Counted from the stretch's first letter, positions 17,118 to 26,368 are shown. The stretch is 64,000 nt of DNA from Candidatus Nyctobacter psychrophilus (GCA_014305025.1 JACRTY010000037.1:55021-119020), one strand, 5' to 3'. Notes: generated from the letters alone by a model not told the origin. Numbers and translations: made by a program.

Positions 17118-18950
17118 GTGGAGAGTCTGCGAAAACAAGGGCAGCTGATCGCCGTGGGCGCGGGCCTATCGTCCTTCGCGCTGTTCGGATTGTTCACAGG
17201 CAAAGCGTTCTCGTCCATGATAGCGCTTCATTGCCGTTCGGCTCGCCCGGTGGCGGCATGCAGTGCCGTGCGCGGCGAACGCGCGGAAGGGTGGCTACCG
17301 CAGAGCCGTTCGGCGGTGATGGCGCGCAACGGCATGGTCGTTACGAGCCAACCGCTCGCCGCGCAGGCTGGTTTGCGAATTCTCATGGAGGGCGGCAACG
17401 CCGTCGATGCGGCGGTCGCGACGGCCGCGGCGCTCAACGTGACCGAGCCGATGAACGTCGGCATGGGCGGCGACTTGTTCGCGATCGTCTACATTGCACA
17501 AGAGCACCGCTGGCACGTGCTCAACGCGAGCGGCAAAGCGCCTACCGGTGCGACCATCGCGCGCTTGGGGGCGCTCGGTTACGCGTACGATCCGAAAAAC
17601 TGGGGGCCGGGTTCGGGCATGCCGCCGGGCGGCATCCTCGACGTTACCGTTCCGGGCTCCGCTTGGGGTTGGGACGAAGTGCTGCGGCGTTACGGCACGA
17701 TGAGCTTCGCTCGCGTACTGGCGCCGGCGGTCGACTACGCGCAGAACGGCTTTCCGGTCTCCGAGCGCATCGCCCACGACTGGCGTCTGCCGCCCGCTCT
17801 ACCGCTGCGCGGCTGCTGTACGCGGCTCGATCCCGATTCGGTCGCCACGTGGTATGTCGACGGGAAGCCGCCCGTCGCCGGAGGGATGTATCGCAATCCG
17901 CAGCTCGCGCGTGCGTTGCGGCTGTTGCAAAAATACGGACGTGACGTTTTCTATACGGGCGAGATTGCGCGCGCGATCGTCGCGAAATCGCAGGCCCTCG
18001 GCGGCACGATGACCTTGGCCGATCTCGCCGGCTATCGCGGCGAATGGGTTTCGCCCGTGACGACCCGCTATCACGGTTACGATGTGATGGAGTTGCCGCC
18101 GCCGTCGCAAGGCTTTGCGGCGAGCGAGGCCCTCAACGTTTTGGCGGCATGCGTTCCGAAGCTGGCGGCAGGCCAGACGCTGGCGACGCTTGGACCGGCG
18201 AATCCGCAATACTGGCATTTGCTTGTCGAAGCCAAGAAGGTCGCCTATGCAGACCTCTACGCGTACAACGGCGACCCGCATTTCAGTTCCATACCGCTGC
18301 CGCGGCTGCTGTCGCGTCGACACGCAGCGGCGCTGTGCGCGAAGATCGATGCGCGGCACGCTTCGCCCACCGGTCCAGGCGGCGCGGCGCGCAACGCGGG
18401 CGACACGATCGTGCTGTCGACCGCAGACCGCTTCGGGAACATGGTCTCGTGGGTCAACAGCAACTACGACGGCTTCGGCTCTGGCATCACGGTGCCGGGA
18501 TACGGCTTCGTCCTGCACGATCGCGGCGGTTTGTTCAGCCTCGACCCCAAGAGTCCGAACGCCCTGGCGCCGCACAAGCGGCCCTACAACACGCTCGACG
18601 CCGGTTTCCTGGTGCGCGACGGCCGCCCGTTCATGACCTTGGGTCTCATGGGCGGCGACATGCAGTCGCAGGGCCACGAGCAGACCGTCGTCGACGTCGC
18701 TGACCTCGGAGCCAACGTGCAGCAAGCCGGCGACATGGCGCGTTTTCGCCACGATCAAATCTCGAATACCTTGTACCTGGAAGCGCCGCTGTATGACGTC
18801 GTCGGCGCGCCCTTGCAGCGCTTGGGACATGTCGTGAAGTCGTCGAGCCGCGCGCCGATGGGCGGCTATCAGGCGATCGAGATGCTGCCCAATGGGGTGT
18901 ACAGCGCCGGTTCCGATTTCGGCAAAGACGGAGAGGCCGTCGGGTGGTGA
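17118..18950 (+). CDS. gamma-glutamyltransferase (Ntn hydrolase)
   Basis: Gamma-glutamyltranspeptidases cleave glutathione and other gamma-glutamyl compounds; the proenzyme self-cleaves at a Thr that becomes the nucleophile. Here that Thr is residue 430 in NAGDTIVLSTAD. The large-subunit marker GGNAVDAAVATAAALNVTEP near 90 and the small-subunit blocks WVNSNYDGFGSGI and GLMGGDMQSQGHEQ are present. The 610-residue length is normal. An N-terminal hydrophobic stretch (LIAVGAGLSSFALFGLFTG) suggests export or membrane anchoring. It stands alone on the plus strand, 107 bp after the antiporter. Acylase-type members share the fold, so the natural substrate is not certain. Confidence 0.92.
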   Translation: MESLRKQGQLIAVGAGLSSFALFGLFTGKAFSSMIALHCRSARPVAACSAVRGERAEGWLPQSRSAVMARNGMVVTSQPLAAQAGLRILMEGGNAVDAAVATAAALNVTEPMNVGMGGDLFAIVYIAQEHRWHVLNASGKAPTGATIARLGALGYAYDPKNWGPGSGMPPGGILDVTVPGSAWGWDEVLRRYGTMSFARVLAPAVDYAQNGFPVSERIAHDWRLPPALPLRGCCTRLDPDSVATWYVDGKPPVAGGMYRNPQLARALRLLQKYGRDVFYTGEIARAIVAKSQALGGTMTLADLAGYRGEWVSPVTTRYHGYDVMELPPPSQGFAASEALNVLAACVPKLAAGQTLATLGPANPQYWHLLVEAKKVAYADLYAYNGDPHFSSIPLPRLLSRRHAAALCAKIDARHASPTGPGGAARNAGDTIVLSTADRFGNMVSWVNSNYDGFGSGITVPGYGFVLHDRGGLFSLDPKSPNALAPHKRPYNTLDAGFLVRDGRPFMTLGLMGGDMQSQGHEQTVVDVADLGANVQQAGDMARFRHDQISNTLYLEAPLYDVVGAPLQRLGHVVKSSSRAPMGGYQAIEMLPNGVYSAGSDFGKDGEAVGW

Positions 18951-19026
18951 TCTTAGTTCGGATGCTACGATCATCAAGAAAATTGACAACTTTACGAACA
19001 TTGAGCCGCCGATCGCTGTCCCAACC

Positions 19027-19884
19027 TTATGAATTGATCTGGTCGCTGTCGTAAGCGATGGGGTCATCGGGTTCAACGCGCCATGCTTCGAGGCGCGAGT
19101 CAGCCACTAGTTCTTCAACCAAAGTTTCCGACCCGGCGACCAGGGTGCAGTAGAGGTCGATTTCGGAGGCGACGCACCATGCGTGGTCTTGCGGCCAGAA
19201 CAAGTTAGGTGACTGCGGAAAAAAAGCATCGCCGACAGTCCAGCCGAGATCCGTAACAGCGTCGAGCGGACCCTCGAGCAAGGAGTAGCCACGCTGCGGG
19301 AGATTGACCCTGGGCGCATCCGCATCGGCCGGGAAGACGGGCACAGCGAACGCGTTCAGGCCGGACACTACATTTGAGATTGGCCTTCCATCTGGGTTAT
19401 AGGTAGCAGCCGCCACCGCGGTGCTGCCGTGCTGCCAGCCATAGCCTTCCCATACGCAGAACCAGCAAGCAGCGCAAGAGCGGGTATGTCGGGCTAGAAT
19501 TGCGCAGACGGCGCGTAGCAGTTCGGCTGGTAGGTTTCCTTGCGGGGGGTCCATCCCGGCGCACGGTACCGACGATGGCTTACTGGGAGTTCGAGAAGCC
19601 ACGATACGGTGAAATTGGGCAAGGCGATGCATGATGCGGCCCGAGCGTGCGGCGATGACGTCCCATCGCACGTGCTCTCCATTTCTTCCCAGCGCCGGGT
19701 GGAGGATGCGGGCGTAAGCGGGGAATCCGCCGGGGACGATGGCGGCTACCTCGGACCCAAACGGACGCAGCAGGGGTCGCAGCCAATCGGCGGCAGCGAT
19801 TTCTGCCGAAATATGTAGGCGCACTTCACCTAAGCCCCGGATGGCCTTGAAGGGGCGAACGTGCAGCGCACATGCGGCTCGCAC
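19027..19884 (-). CDS. conserved hypothetical protein (actinobacterial-type family)
   Basis: A 285-residue soluble protein with no named domain. Its blocks PGGFPAYARILHPA, NLPAELLRAVCAILARHT, CWFCVWEGYGW, YSLLEGPLDA, QSPNLFWPQDHAWCVASEID and the C-terminal LVADSRLEAWRVEPDDPIAYDSDQIN are those of a large uncharacterised family common in actinobacteria. Tryptophan, cysteine and aromatic residues are conserved in clusters, but no catalytic motif is evident. The gene is full length and intact. Its neighbours give no functional hint; presence here may reflect transfer (inference). Confidence 0.7.
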   Translation of the reverse strand: MRAACALHVRPFKAIRGLGEVRLHISAEIAAADWLRPLLRPFGSEVAAIVPGGFPAYARILHPALGRNGEHVRWDVIAARSGRIMHRLAQFHRIVASRTPSKPSSVPCAGMDPPQGNLPAELLRAVCAILARHTRSCAACWFCVWEGYGWQHGSTAVAAATYNPDGRPISNVVSGLNAFAVPVFPADADAPRVNLPQRGYSLLEGPLDAVTDLGWTVGDAFFPQSPNLFWPQDHAWCVASEIDLYCTLVAGSETLVEELVADSRLEAWRVEPDDPIAYDSDQINS

Positions 19885-19938
19885 CGGTCACCTCACCAAG
19901 TCCCGTCCGCCATCGCCTTTCGACGCGAAATTTCCGCT

Positions 19939-20396
19939 TCACTGGGCTCCGGACTCGGGAAGGTGCCGAGCTTCACCGGGCCGGCAGGCTCGTAGCTGGC
20001 AACTATCGTCCCTCGCGCCGACACACTTGTGGTCGATCATGCGCATCGCGCCGCTTGAAGTACCTTCGCCGAATAGTCGCCTGCCACCGCGAAGCACAAC
20101 CGGAAACGTCATCAGGATCAATCGGTCGATCAGGCCTGCCGCGAGCAACTGCGGATAGAGCATACTGCTGCCTTGAACGAGCAGCTCGGGCCCTTCACCG
20201 TTTTTAAGCCGAGCAACAGCTTCGATGCTTGCCACCCGCTCACTGTTTTGCCAAGTCAGCGGCTTCTCGCCGCGCGTGACGACATACTTGCGCACCCTGG
20301 TCGAACGTCGCCCATCTCGTTGCCCTCGGCATAGGGCCAGTAAGCGGCAAAGATGTCGTAGGTCCGCCGCCCCAGCAGCAATGCCTTTGTGGCCAT
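19939..20396 (-). pseudogene. RibD C-terminal/dihydrofolate-reductase-like protein, truncated and frameshifted
   Basis: The block MATKALLLGRRTYDIFAAYW at 20396 and, in another frame, KYVVTRGEKPLTWQNSERV, LLVQGSSMLYPQLL and LIDRLILMTFPVVL match the RibD_C family of NADPH-dependent reductases. The two parts are in different frames, joined near 20290-20300, where removing one G from a CAGGGTGCG context restores VRKYVVTR. The family's usual N-terminal block (start, first strand and SLDG motif) is missing upstream, so this is a truncated and broken remnant rather than a simple read error. Confidence 0.7.
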
Positions 20397-20834
20397 TCTT
20401 TCTTGTTACGCTGAGCGTCTCGGTATGCGACGTCACCCAGCCACACGTCGTAGATTTTATAGCGCGGGCTCCGGCGTAACGAGAAGCCGTTGATGCTCCC
20501 GGCATGGTCGACGGAAAAACCCAGGTCCAAATCTCCGACGGGTACCGCACCCGATAATACGTGGCCACGCCCTCTGCCGTCGTGCGTTGTTCGAACGCGT
20601 ACATTCCCTCGGCGTTCCGAGGGCGGCAGCAGCGCGAGCGAATCTGGTCCCACGTTCGTGCCGGCGGCCTCCCGGCGCCGGTGTCAGGTTCGGTCAAGAC
20701 GCCGTTCGGGGCCGTGTCGTGGCCACAACTCTACGAAGGCACCGGCGTACCACTGCTGCGCGCGTCGCCACTACTTCTTCCGTCCTGATGTCCTGCCCCG
20801 AACAGCGTCAGCGTTGAACCGCTCGGTACGCCGG
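20397..20834. other. stretch without an intact gene
   Basis: About 440 bp between the reductase remnant and alkB. Minus-strand frames contain protein-like fragments (GDLDLGFSVDHAGSINGFSL and YAFEQRTTAEGVATYYRVRY) in different frames, which looks like a decayed gene I cannot identify. No RNA gene was seen. Confidence 0.35.
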
Positions 20835-21443
20835 CTACGCGGGCTGCTGGCGAAACGTGAGGTTGATGCGTTCGCTGCCGATGCGCGCGTCTTTGCGGAT
20901 GCGGTGTTCCCAATGCGTTTGGGTCCCGCCGCGCATGACGAGCAGGTCGCCGTGATCGAGGTCGATGCTGACGATGTCGGTGCGCGCGCGCTTGGGCCGT
21001 AGGTCGAAGGCCCGCGTTGCACCGAGCGTCAGCGACGCGATGACGGGGTGCGCGAGGCCTTGCACTTCACGATCGCTATGCCACGCCACGCTGTCACGTC
21101 CGTCGCGATAGCGATTGAGCAACACGTACACGAAGCGCGCTCCGGTGAGGGTTTGCAGTTCGTTGCGCACGGCGAGCAGTTCGGGGGTAAACGGCCGATC
21201 ACGATCGTCGCCGAACCAGGCTTGCTCGCGCGGAACGTCGACGAAGCGGTCGTACATTTTGCGTCGCTCCTGCTGCCACGCGGTCGACGCGCGAATCGAC
21301 GCGAGGAGCGCCTCGGCGCGATCGCGCGCGAGCCAGCCGCGGTACAGGGTGACGTCCCCGTCGCCCTCGCTGCCGATCAGCCGTTCGCCGTGCGCCGCTA
21401 CCGTGAGGGCGGAAAAAAGCGGCGGTTCCGCCGCTCCGCGCAA
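20835..21443 (-). CDS. alkB: AlkB-type 2-oxoglutarate/Fe(II) dioxygenase
   Basis: AlkB-family enzymes oxidatively demethylate 1-methyladenine and 3-methylcytosine in DNA or RNA. The 202-residue protein carries the iron-binding triad as WHSDRE (His122, Asp124) and WEHRI (His180), with the 2-oxoglutarate-binding arginines in ERINLTFR (Arg192, Arg198). The lead-in LLNRYRDGRDSVA is the ALKBH2/3-like N-Y-x-D-G-x-D substrate lid. Length and motifs are complete. The gene lies 8 bp after the stop of the sigma-factor gene on the same strand, so co-transcription is plausible. Confidence 0.92.
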   Translation of the reverse strand: MRGAAEPPLFSALTVAAHGERLIGSEGDGDVTLYRGWLARDRAEALLASIRASTAWQQERRKMYDRFVDVPREQAWFGDDRDRPFTPELLAVRNELQTLTGARFVYVLLNRYRDGRDSVAWHSDREVQGLAHPVIASLTLGATRAFDLRPKRARTDIVSIDLDHGDLLVMRGGTQTHWEHRIRKDARIGSERINLTFRQQPA

Positions 21444-21451
21444 GCGAAGCG

Positions 21452-22282
21452 TCAGCCGGCGATCTCCGTGCCGGGCGACGGCGGCCGACGCACGTACTTC
21501 TGCTTGATCGTCGGATCGTTTTCGCGGAAGCCCAGATCGCTGCGCAGTACGCGCAGTTTCTGGCGCAGATGAATGACGGCTTGCGCATGAATCTGGGAGA
21601 CGCGCGATTCCGAGACGCCGAGGACCGCCTTGATATCTTTGAGCGTCTGTCCTTCGAAATAATAGAGTGAGATCACGGTACGTTCTTGCTTCGACAGCGA
21701 CTCGACCGCTTTAACCAGCGCGTCGCGGACTTCGCTTTGCTCGACGTCGGCGCCGAGGTGGCCCACGTCGCCGGTGAGCGTGTCCATGAGTGGGATGTCG
21801 CTGCCGCGGTCGCTCGGCAATCGTTCCTCGAGCGAGAGCAGCGCCGTTCCGCGGACTTTCTGCTGGAGAGTTTCCAGGTCTTTGAGACCCACGCCCATGC
21901 GATCCGCCACCTCTTCATGGCGCGGCGCACGGCCGAGTTCCGCCTCCAGATCGTGCTGGGTTCGCTCGAGTTCACGCGCCTTTTGGCGCACGGCGCGCGG
22001 CACCCAGTCGAGCGCCCGCAAGGCATCGAGGATCGCACCGTGGATTCGGGTGATGGCGTAGGTTTCAAACTTGACGCCGCGGTGGTCGTCGTACTTCTCG
22101 ATCGCATCGATCAGGCCGAGGACGCCGTCGTTGATGAGGTCGTTGAGTTCGACGTTGGGCGGCAAGTTGACCGATATGCGGCCGGCCACGTATTTCACTA
22201 AGTGAATGTAGCGATGGATGACCTCTTCCCGCGAATACGCGGTACCCGCGATGACGTATTGCGAGCGGACGTCGGCCTTCAC
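21452..22282 (-). CDS. RNA polymerase sigma factor, FliA/WhiG family (group 3 sigma-70)
   Basis: About 276 residues with region 2 (VIHRYIHLVKYVAGRISVNLP, ELNDLINDGVLGLIDAIEKYD, VKFETYAITRIHGAILDALR, LDWVPRAVRQKARE), region 3 and region 4 (LSKQERTVISLYYFEGQTLKDI, LGVSESRVSQIHAQAV). These are the hallmarks of FliA/WhiG factors, which control motility or development regulons. The frame stays open upstream into the neighbouring oxidoreductase gene; the GTG at 22282 is chosen because it is just outside that gene and 10-20 residues before similarity begins. No good ribosome site is visible, so the start may be off by a few codons. No flagellar genes lie in the window. Confidence 0.9.
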   Translation of the reverse strand: MKADVRSQYVIAGTAYSREEVIHRYIHLVKYVAGRISVNLPPNVELNDLINDGVLGLIDAIEKYDDHRGVKFETYAITRIHGAILDALRALDWVPRAVRQKARELERTQHDLEAELGRAPRHEEVADRMGVGLKDLETLQQKVRGTALLSLEERLPSDRGSDIPLMDTLTGDVGHLGADVEQSEVRDALVKAVESLSKQERTVISLYYFEGQTLKDIKAVLGVSESRVSQIHAQAVIHLRQKLRVLRSDLGFRENDPTIKQKYVRRPPSPGTEIAG

Positions 22283-22340
22283 CGTCGGCCGATCTTCGTC
22301 ACCGTGGCGTGGGACCCTCGAAACCGGGGTTGTGCAGCTT

Positions 22341-23534
22341 CTAAACCCGCAGCGCCCGGACCGAGAACAGGGCGGCCTGAGCGTAGAGGTAGGCCCATTC
22401 GGCAAGCGAGAAGTCATTACGGTCGCGCTGCAGCATCGCGGCAAAACGCGGCGCCCGCGCGAGCTGCTCGAAGAGCACATCGAAGCGTTTGGGCTTGCGT
22501 TCCAGGATCGTCATCAGCTTGTGGCGGTGCCGCAACCGGCCGTAAAACATGCTTTTTAGCGTTCGCTCGTACTGCGTTCCGGGGTTCGCGTGGCGACCGT
22601 GGTGCGCGCCGGCCACCGCCGCGGCCGCAACGCGGCCGGACATGGCCGCTTCATGGATGCCTTCCCCGGTCGTCGCGTCGACCAACCCCGCCGCCGTTCC
22701 GGCCACCATCACGTTGCCGTCGCTGATGCACGGTCGGGGCGCCCCGCCGTACAACAGGTTTCCCTCTTCGCGCACCGTGTAGCCCACGCCCGGAAACAGC
22801 CGCGCGGCGACGGTGGGAAGAAACGCATCGAGTTCAGCACGGAGCTCTTTGCCCGACATCTTCCCGGCGACACCGAGGCCGATCGAGAGGTGATCGCGCT
22901 TCGGAAACATCCAGGCGATCACATTGCGGCCGGCGCCCGTCAGGTAGTAGTGCATCTCGAGGACGTGATACGTGTCTTCGATGGCCGCCGCATCCAAATA
23001 GACGCGATACTGGTAACACGTAATCAGTCCGGCGGACCAATTCTCGTATGCCAGCGGTTGCGTTTCTAACCGCGCGCTCGAGCCCTGGGCAAGCAAAACC
23101 GAGCGGGCGCGGAGCTTGCGGCGTTCGCCGTTCTGCAGGTCGGCGAATTCGACGATCGTTCGCTCGCCATCGCGTTCATAGCCGCGGAACAGCGCGGAGG
23201 TTGTAATTTCGGCGCCCTCCTGGCGTGCGAGCGCGGCGATCGTTCCATCGAGTTCTTCGCGCGTGGTCGTGTGCGCGGTGCCGATCGGGAAGTCAAAGCG
23301 TTTTCCCGAGAGCCCGCGTAGCGAGATCGTCGGCGGATTGCAATGCACAATCGAGAGCGGCAGATCGAACATCGCGCAGAACCCCGCCCGTAAGCCCGCG
23401 GCGCAGACGCGTTTGGTCCCGACGATCGGATCGCGCTCGAGGACTACGGTCTCGACGCCAGCGCGCGCCGCCTCGCGGGCAGCCGTTCCCCCGGCGGGCC
23501 CGCATCCCACCACCACAAACTCGACGTCCTGCAT
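22341..23534 (-). CDS. geranylgeranyl reductase family FAD-dependent oxidoreductase
   Basis: A 397-residue flavoprotein. The N-terminal dinucleotide fold reads VEFVVVGCGPAGGTAAREAA with VVLERD at the end of strand 2. The second FAD motif is NVMVAGTAAGLVDATTGEGIHEAAMSG near residue 280, and PIVGTKRVCAAGL near 40 is typical of ChlP/GGR enzymes, which saturate isoprenoid chains of quinones, chlorophyll or lipids. The product could act on menaquinone side chains or membrane lipids, but that is family inference. It is upstream of the sigma factor on the same strand with a 58-bp gap. Confidence 0.85.
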   Translation of the reverse strand: MQDVEFVVVGCGPAGGTAAREAARAGVETVVLERDPIVGTKRVCAAGLRAGFCAMFDLPLSIVHCNPPTISLRGLSGKRFDFPIGTAHTTTREELDGTIAALARQEGAEITTSALFRGYERDGERTIVEFADLQNGERRKLRARSVLLAQGSSARLETQPLAYENWSAGLITCYQYRVYLDAAAIEDTYHVLEMHYYLTGAGRNVIAWMFPKRDHLSIGLGVAGKMSGKELRAELDAFLPTVAARLFPGVGYTVREEGNLLYGGAPRPCISDGNVMVAGTAAGLVDATTGEGIHEAAMSGRVAAAAVAGAHHGRHANPGTQYERTLKSMFYGRLRHRHKLMTILERKPKRFDVLFEQLARAPRFAAMLQRDRNDFSLAEWAYLYAQAALFSVRALRV

Positions 23535-23595
23535 GGGCTGGCTTTGGTTCGCTGTCGCTTGCAGTTTTCCGCGCGCGTCGTAGCCGCTCCATGGG

Positions 23596-25545
23596 CTACA
23601 CCGGGATGCCGACGCCGAATTCGATGATGCGGTCGGGCGGCAGCCCTAAGGCGTCGGTGAAGGGTCTTGCGGTGCGCAACATCTGAGCGTAGAGGTTACG
23701 CCGCCAGGGCCTCATCGCATCCGGTCCGTGGGCGATCACCAGTCGCGGCCGTGCCAAAAAGTAGTAGACGGGTTCGATGAACGACGTCGAGCCCGTGGCG
23801 CCGCTCGCCTCTTTGCAGAGCTTGAGTATCGCAACGATCGTCGGACTCTGCATGAACCCGTACGTGACCGTAACACGCTCGAGATTGGGGGCCAGCTTTT
23901 CGATGCGCACCCGTTCCTCGCGCGGTACGCGCGGCCGCCGGTCCGTGATGATCGACATGATGATTATGTGCTCGTGCAAAATCTCATGCCGCAGCCACTC
24001 GTGGCGCAGCGCGAACGGTATCCCTTCCGTAGTCGGCGTTAGAACGATGGCCGTTCCCGCAGCGCGGTCAGGCTGCAGATTTCCCACCTCACGCACGAAC
24101 TCGTCGACGGGCGTCGACAGCGCCGCGAGCGCCGTTGCGAACCGGCGCCGGCCTTCGACCCACGTCGTAAAGAACGTGAAGATGCAGAGCGCGATCGCCA
24201 TCGGAATCCAACCGCCGGCAAGAATCTTCGGGATGTTGCCGGTCAGGAATGAGAGATCGAACTCCAAGAAGAGCACCGCCACGAGCGCCACGCGCCAGAT
24301 CGGCCAGTTCCAGCGTTTGCGCGCCACGGTGCAATACGTGATCGAAACCGACAGCATCGTGACGGTGACCGCCAAGCCGTAGGCAGCGCCCAGGCGATCG
24401 GAGCTGCGAAACGTGAAGACCAGTGCGATGCATGCAATGGCGAGCACGGCATTGATGGTCGGCATGTAGATCTGCCCGGCGTGATACTGCGAGGTGTGGA
24501 CGACCCGGAAGCGCGGCGAGTATCCCAGTTGGATCGCTTGTTGCGTCAGCGAGAAGGCGCCCGAGATGAGGGCCTGCGACGCGATGACCGTCGCCGCGGT
24601 CGCGAGTATCACCATCGGATACAGCGCCCACGCCGGCATCAGCATATAAAAGGGATTTTGGAGCGCCGCGGGATTGCCGAGCGTGAGCGCGCCCTGCCCG
24701 AAGTAATTCAAGAGCAGCGCCGGGTACACGAGTGCGAACCAGGCGAGCCGGATCGGCGTGCGCCCGAAATGTCCGAGGTCGGCGTAGAGCGCTTCGACGC
24801 CCGAAACGCATAGGACGACCGCGCCGAGCACCAGGACGCCGGCCCAGCGGTTCGCGATCAAAAAGCCGGCTGCATGGCGCGGGTCGATCGCTGCGAGAAC
24901 CGCGGGGTGCTTCACGAGCGTCGCTGCACCGGCGACGCCGAGGGAGAGGAACCACAACGTCATCACCGGTCCGAAGACCGCGCCGATGCGCCCGGTCCCG
25001 AAACGCTGTACGACAAAGAGACCGAACAGAATCGCGACGGTGAGCGGAACGACGAACGACTGCGCCGCCTTCGTCGCCACGTTGAGGCCTTCGACGGCCG
25101 ACAACACGGAGATGGCGGGCGTCATCACGCCGTCGCCGTACAGCATTCCGGCTCCAAAGAGCACGAGCAACGTGATGAAGGTCAGGCGCGCCGGCGCCCC
25201 GCTGCGGGTCGTCGGCCGGAAGAGCGCGTGCAGGGCCAGCACCCCACCTTCACCGTCGTGATCGGCGCGCAGGATGATGGTTGCATAGTTGATGCACACG
25301 ACGCCCGTGAGCGCCCAGAAGATCAGCGAGAGGATGCCGAGGACGTGTTCGTGAGTCGGCGCGAAGCCGTGTCCTTCGCCAAAGCACTGCTTGAAGGCAT
25401 ACAGCGGGCTCGTCCCGATGTCGCCGAAGACCACGCCGAGCGCGGCGAGCGAGAGCCCGCCCAGCCGAGCCCGCGGCGCAGCGCCGGGCGCCCGGAGCAC
25501 CACAGCCGCCCTGGGCGGATATTGCGCGTCGATATTGCCGTCCAT
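23596..25545 (-). CDS. kup: KUP family potassium uptake transporter
   Basis: Kup proteins import K+ with protons across the cytoplasmic membrane. The 649-residue protein has about 12 transmembrane segments and a C-terminal cytoplasmic domain of about 170 residues. It opens with the signature LAALGVVFGDIGTSPLYAFK near 32-51; DHDGEGGVLALHAL, GMLYGDGVMTPAISVLSAVEG and GALTLGNPAALQNPFYMLMP follow. All are diagnostic, with the family's conserved acidic residues in GDIGTSPLY and YGDGVMTPAIS intact. The upstream leader contains a possible riboswitch-like motif (25546-25708). Confidence 0.95.
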   Translation of the reverse strand: MDGNIDAQYPPRAAVVLRAPGAAPRARLGGLSLAALGVVFGDIGTSPLYAFKQCFGEGHGFAPTHEHVLGILSLIFWALTGVVCINYATIILRADHDGEGGVLALHALFRPTTRSGAPARLTFITLLVLFGAGMLYGDGVMTPAISVLSAVEGLNVATKAAQSFVVPLTVAILFGLFVVQRFGTGRIGAVFGPVMTLWFLSLGVAGAATLVKHPAVLAAIDPRHAAGFLIANRWAGVLVLGAVVLCVSGVEALYADLGHFGRTPIRLAWFALVYPALLLNYFGQGALTLGNPAALQNPFYMLMPAWALYPMVILATAATVIASQALISGAFSLTQQAIQLGYSPRFRVVHTSQYHAGQIYMPTINAVLAIACIALVFTFRSSDRLGAAYGLAVTVTMLSVSITYCTVARKRWNWPIWRVALVAVLFLEFDLSFLTGNIPKILAGGWIPMAIALCIFTFFTTWVEGRRRFATALAALSTPVDEFVREVGNLQPDRAAGTAIVLTPTTEGIPFALRHEWLRHEILHEHIIIMSIITDRRPRVPREERVRIEKLAPNLERVTVTYGFMQSPTIVAILKLCKEASGATGSTSFIEPVYYFLARPRLVIAHGPDAMRPWRRNLYAQMLRTARPFTDALGLPPDRIIEFGVGIPV

Positions 25546-25708
25546 CGTGATGCGCCGATATTCCGGCGTCGCGGTCCCTTACGTTCTGCGCCCGCGCCGG
25601 CCTCCGTGTGCTGAGCGGGGCGAAAAGCATCGTCCCGACACGTTGAACATTCGAATGCCACCGTGCTAGCTGAAGGATTCTGCTTCTCGCCGAGCGCGGT
25701 ATGCGCGT
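25546..25708 (-). promoter_or_regulatory. kup leader with a c-di-AMP (ydaO)-riboswitch-like 3' motif
   Basis: The 163-bp leader between mazF and kup contains, on the minus strand, GAATCCTTCAGCTAGC followed by ACGGTGGCATTCG. This resembles the conserved 3' half of ydaO/yuaA aptamers (GAAUCC-GUCAGCUAAC-CUCGUAGGC), RNAs that often control potassium transporters. The expected 5' half with a GGGGGAACC-type segment was not found between mazF and this motif, so it could be partial, divergent or coincidental. Low confidence. Confidence 0.3.
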
Positions 25709-26041
25709 TTACGCTGAAATCAACGCTGCTACGATGCCGGCCACTTTGTCGGCAACCCCAGTGGCCCGCTCTGCAAATCTTGCGTTTCGCGCGCCCCAAT
25801 CGACACTCTTTACTTGGTCCGCCAGCACGATGCCCTTTACGCGAACACCCACAACAGCAACTTCGAACGGATACCTTTTCACGCGACTCGTGACCGGACA
25901 CAAAATGGCGAGGCCCGTCGCCGCATTGTACTCCGCAGGCGACAGCACAAGGGCCGGCCGGTGTCTGGCTTGCTCGTGGCCGGTTTGCGGTTCAAAGTCG
26001 ATCCAGACGAGATCGCCGCGCTCGGGCACGTATTTCACCAT
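25709..26041 (-). CDS. mazF: MazF/PemK-type endoribonuclease toxin
   Basis: A 110-residue toxin opening with the CcdB/MazF barrel: YVPERGDLVWIDFEPQTGHEQARHRPALVLSP, in which the Arg and Pro-Ala-Leu-Val segment around residue 28 is the conserved active-site strand. LAILCPVTSRVKRYPFEVAV and VLADQVKSVDW complete the fold. MazF enzymes cut mRNA at short sequences. It overlaps the MazE gene by 7 bp, as usual for these pairs, and looks intact. The cleavage sequence cannot be predicted. Confidence 0.93.
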   Translation of the reverse strand: MVKYVPERGDLVWIDFEPQTGHEQARHRPALVLSPAEYNAATGLAILCPVTSRVKRYPFEVAVVGVRVKGIVLADQVKSVDWGARNARFAERATGVADKVAGIVAALISA

Positions 26042-26274
26042 TCGACGCCGCTGCGTTTGGCCGTGATCCAGCCTTCATCGCGATTCAGATTTTCAGGCGT
26101 GATTTTCGAGATCAGAGCCTGAACGTCGATTCGATCTGAGCGCGCGATGCGCAACGTGCCCCCGTCCTCGCTGATCGTTACCGAGTCGCCTTCGTGCAGG
26201 TTCGCGGCATCGACCGCGGCTTTCGGAATGCGCAGCGCCAGGGAATTGCCCCAGCGCGAAATGATCGCATGCAT
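26035..26274 (-). CDS. mazE: MazE-type AbrB-fold antitoxin
   Basis: About 79 residues: MHAIISRWGNSLALRIPKAA is the swapped-hairpin DNA-binding motif of MazE, then ANLHEGDSVTISEDGGTLRIA, then an acidic C-terminal tail (ITPENLNRDEGW) that would bind MazF. An ATG three codons upstream (26283) lies within a perfect palindrome. The ATG at 26274 begins directly at the fold and leaves the palindrome free as operator, so it is preferred. No clear ribosome site is visible; the message may be leaderless. Confidence 0.9.
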   Translation of the reverse strand: MHAIISRWGNSLALRIPKAAVDAANLHEGDSVTISEDGGTLRIARSDRIDVQALISKITPENLNRDEGWITAKRSGVEW

Positions 26275-26291
26275 GATATACATAGTATATC
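26275..26291. promoter_or_regulatory. palindromic operator of mazEF
   Basis: Perfect inverted repeat GATATAC-ATA-GTATATC immediately upstream of the mazE ATG at 26274. MazE or the MazEF complex represses through such AT-rich palindromes; assignment is by position. Confidence 0.65.
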
Positions 26292-26339
26292 GTGCGGCCT
26301 GTTGTTCGTCGACCCTAACGCCTCACCCGTCGCGCCTGC

Positions 26340-26368
26340 TTGACATCGTCGACCCCGAACTCTACAGT
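26340..26368 (+). promoter_or_regulatory. sigma-70 type promoter of the padR operon
   Basis: TTGACA at 26340-26345, a 17-bp spacer, and TACAGT at 26363-26368 make a near-consensus promoter 40 bp upstream of the padR start codon. Confidence 0.65.

Noticed and set aside
17799..19076. 425-codon minus-strand frame opposite gamma-glutamyltransferase
   Set aside because: Shadow frame; the plus strand has the catalytic Thr motif and all family blocks.
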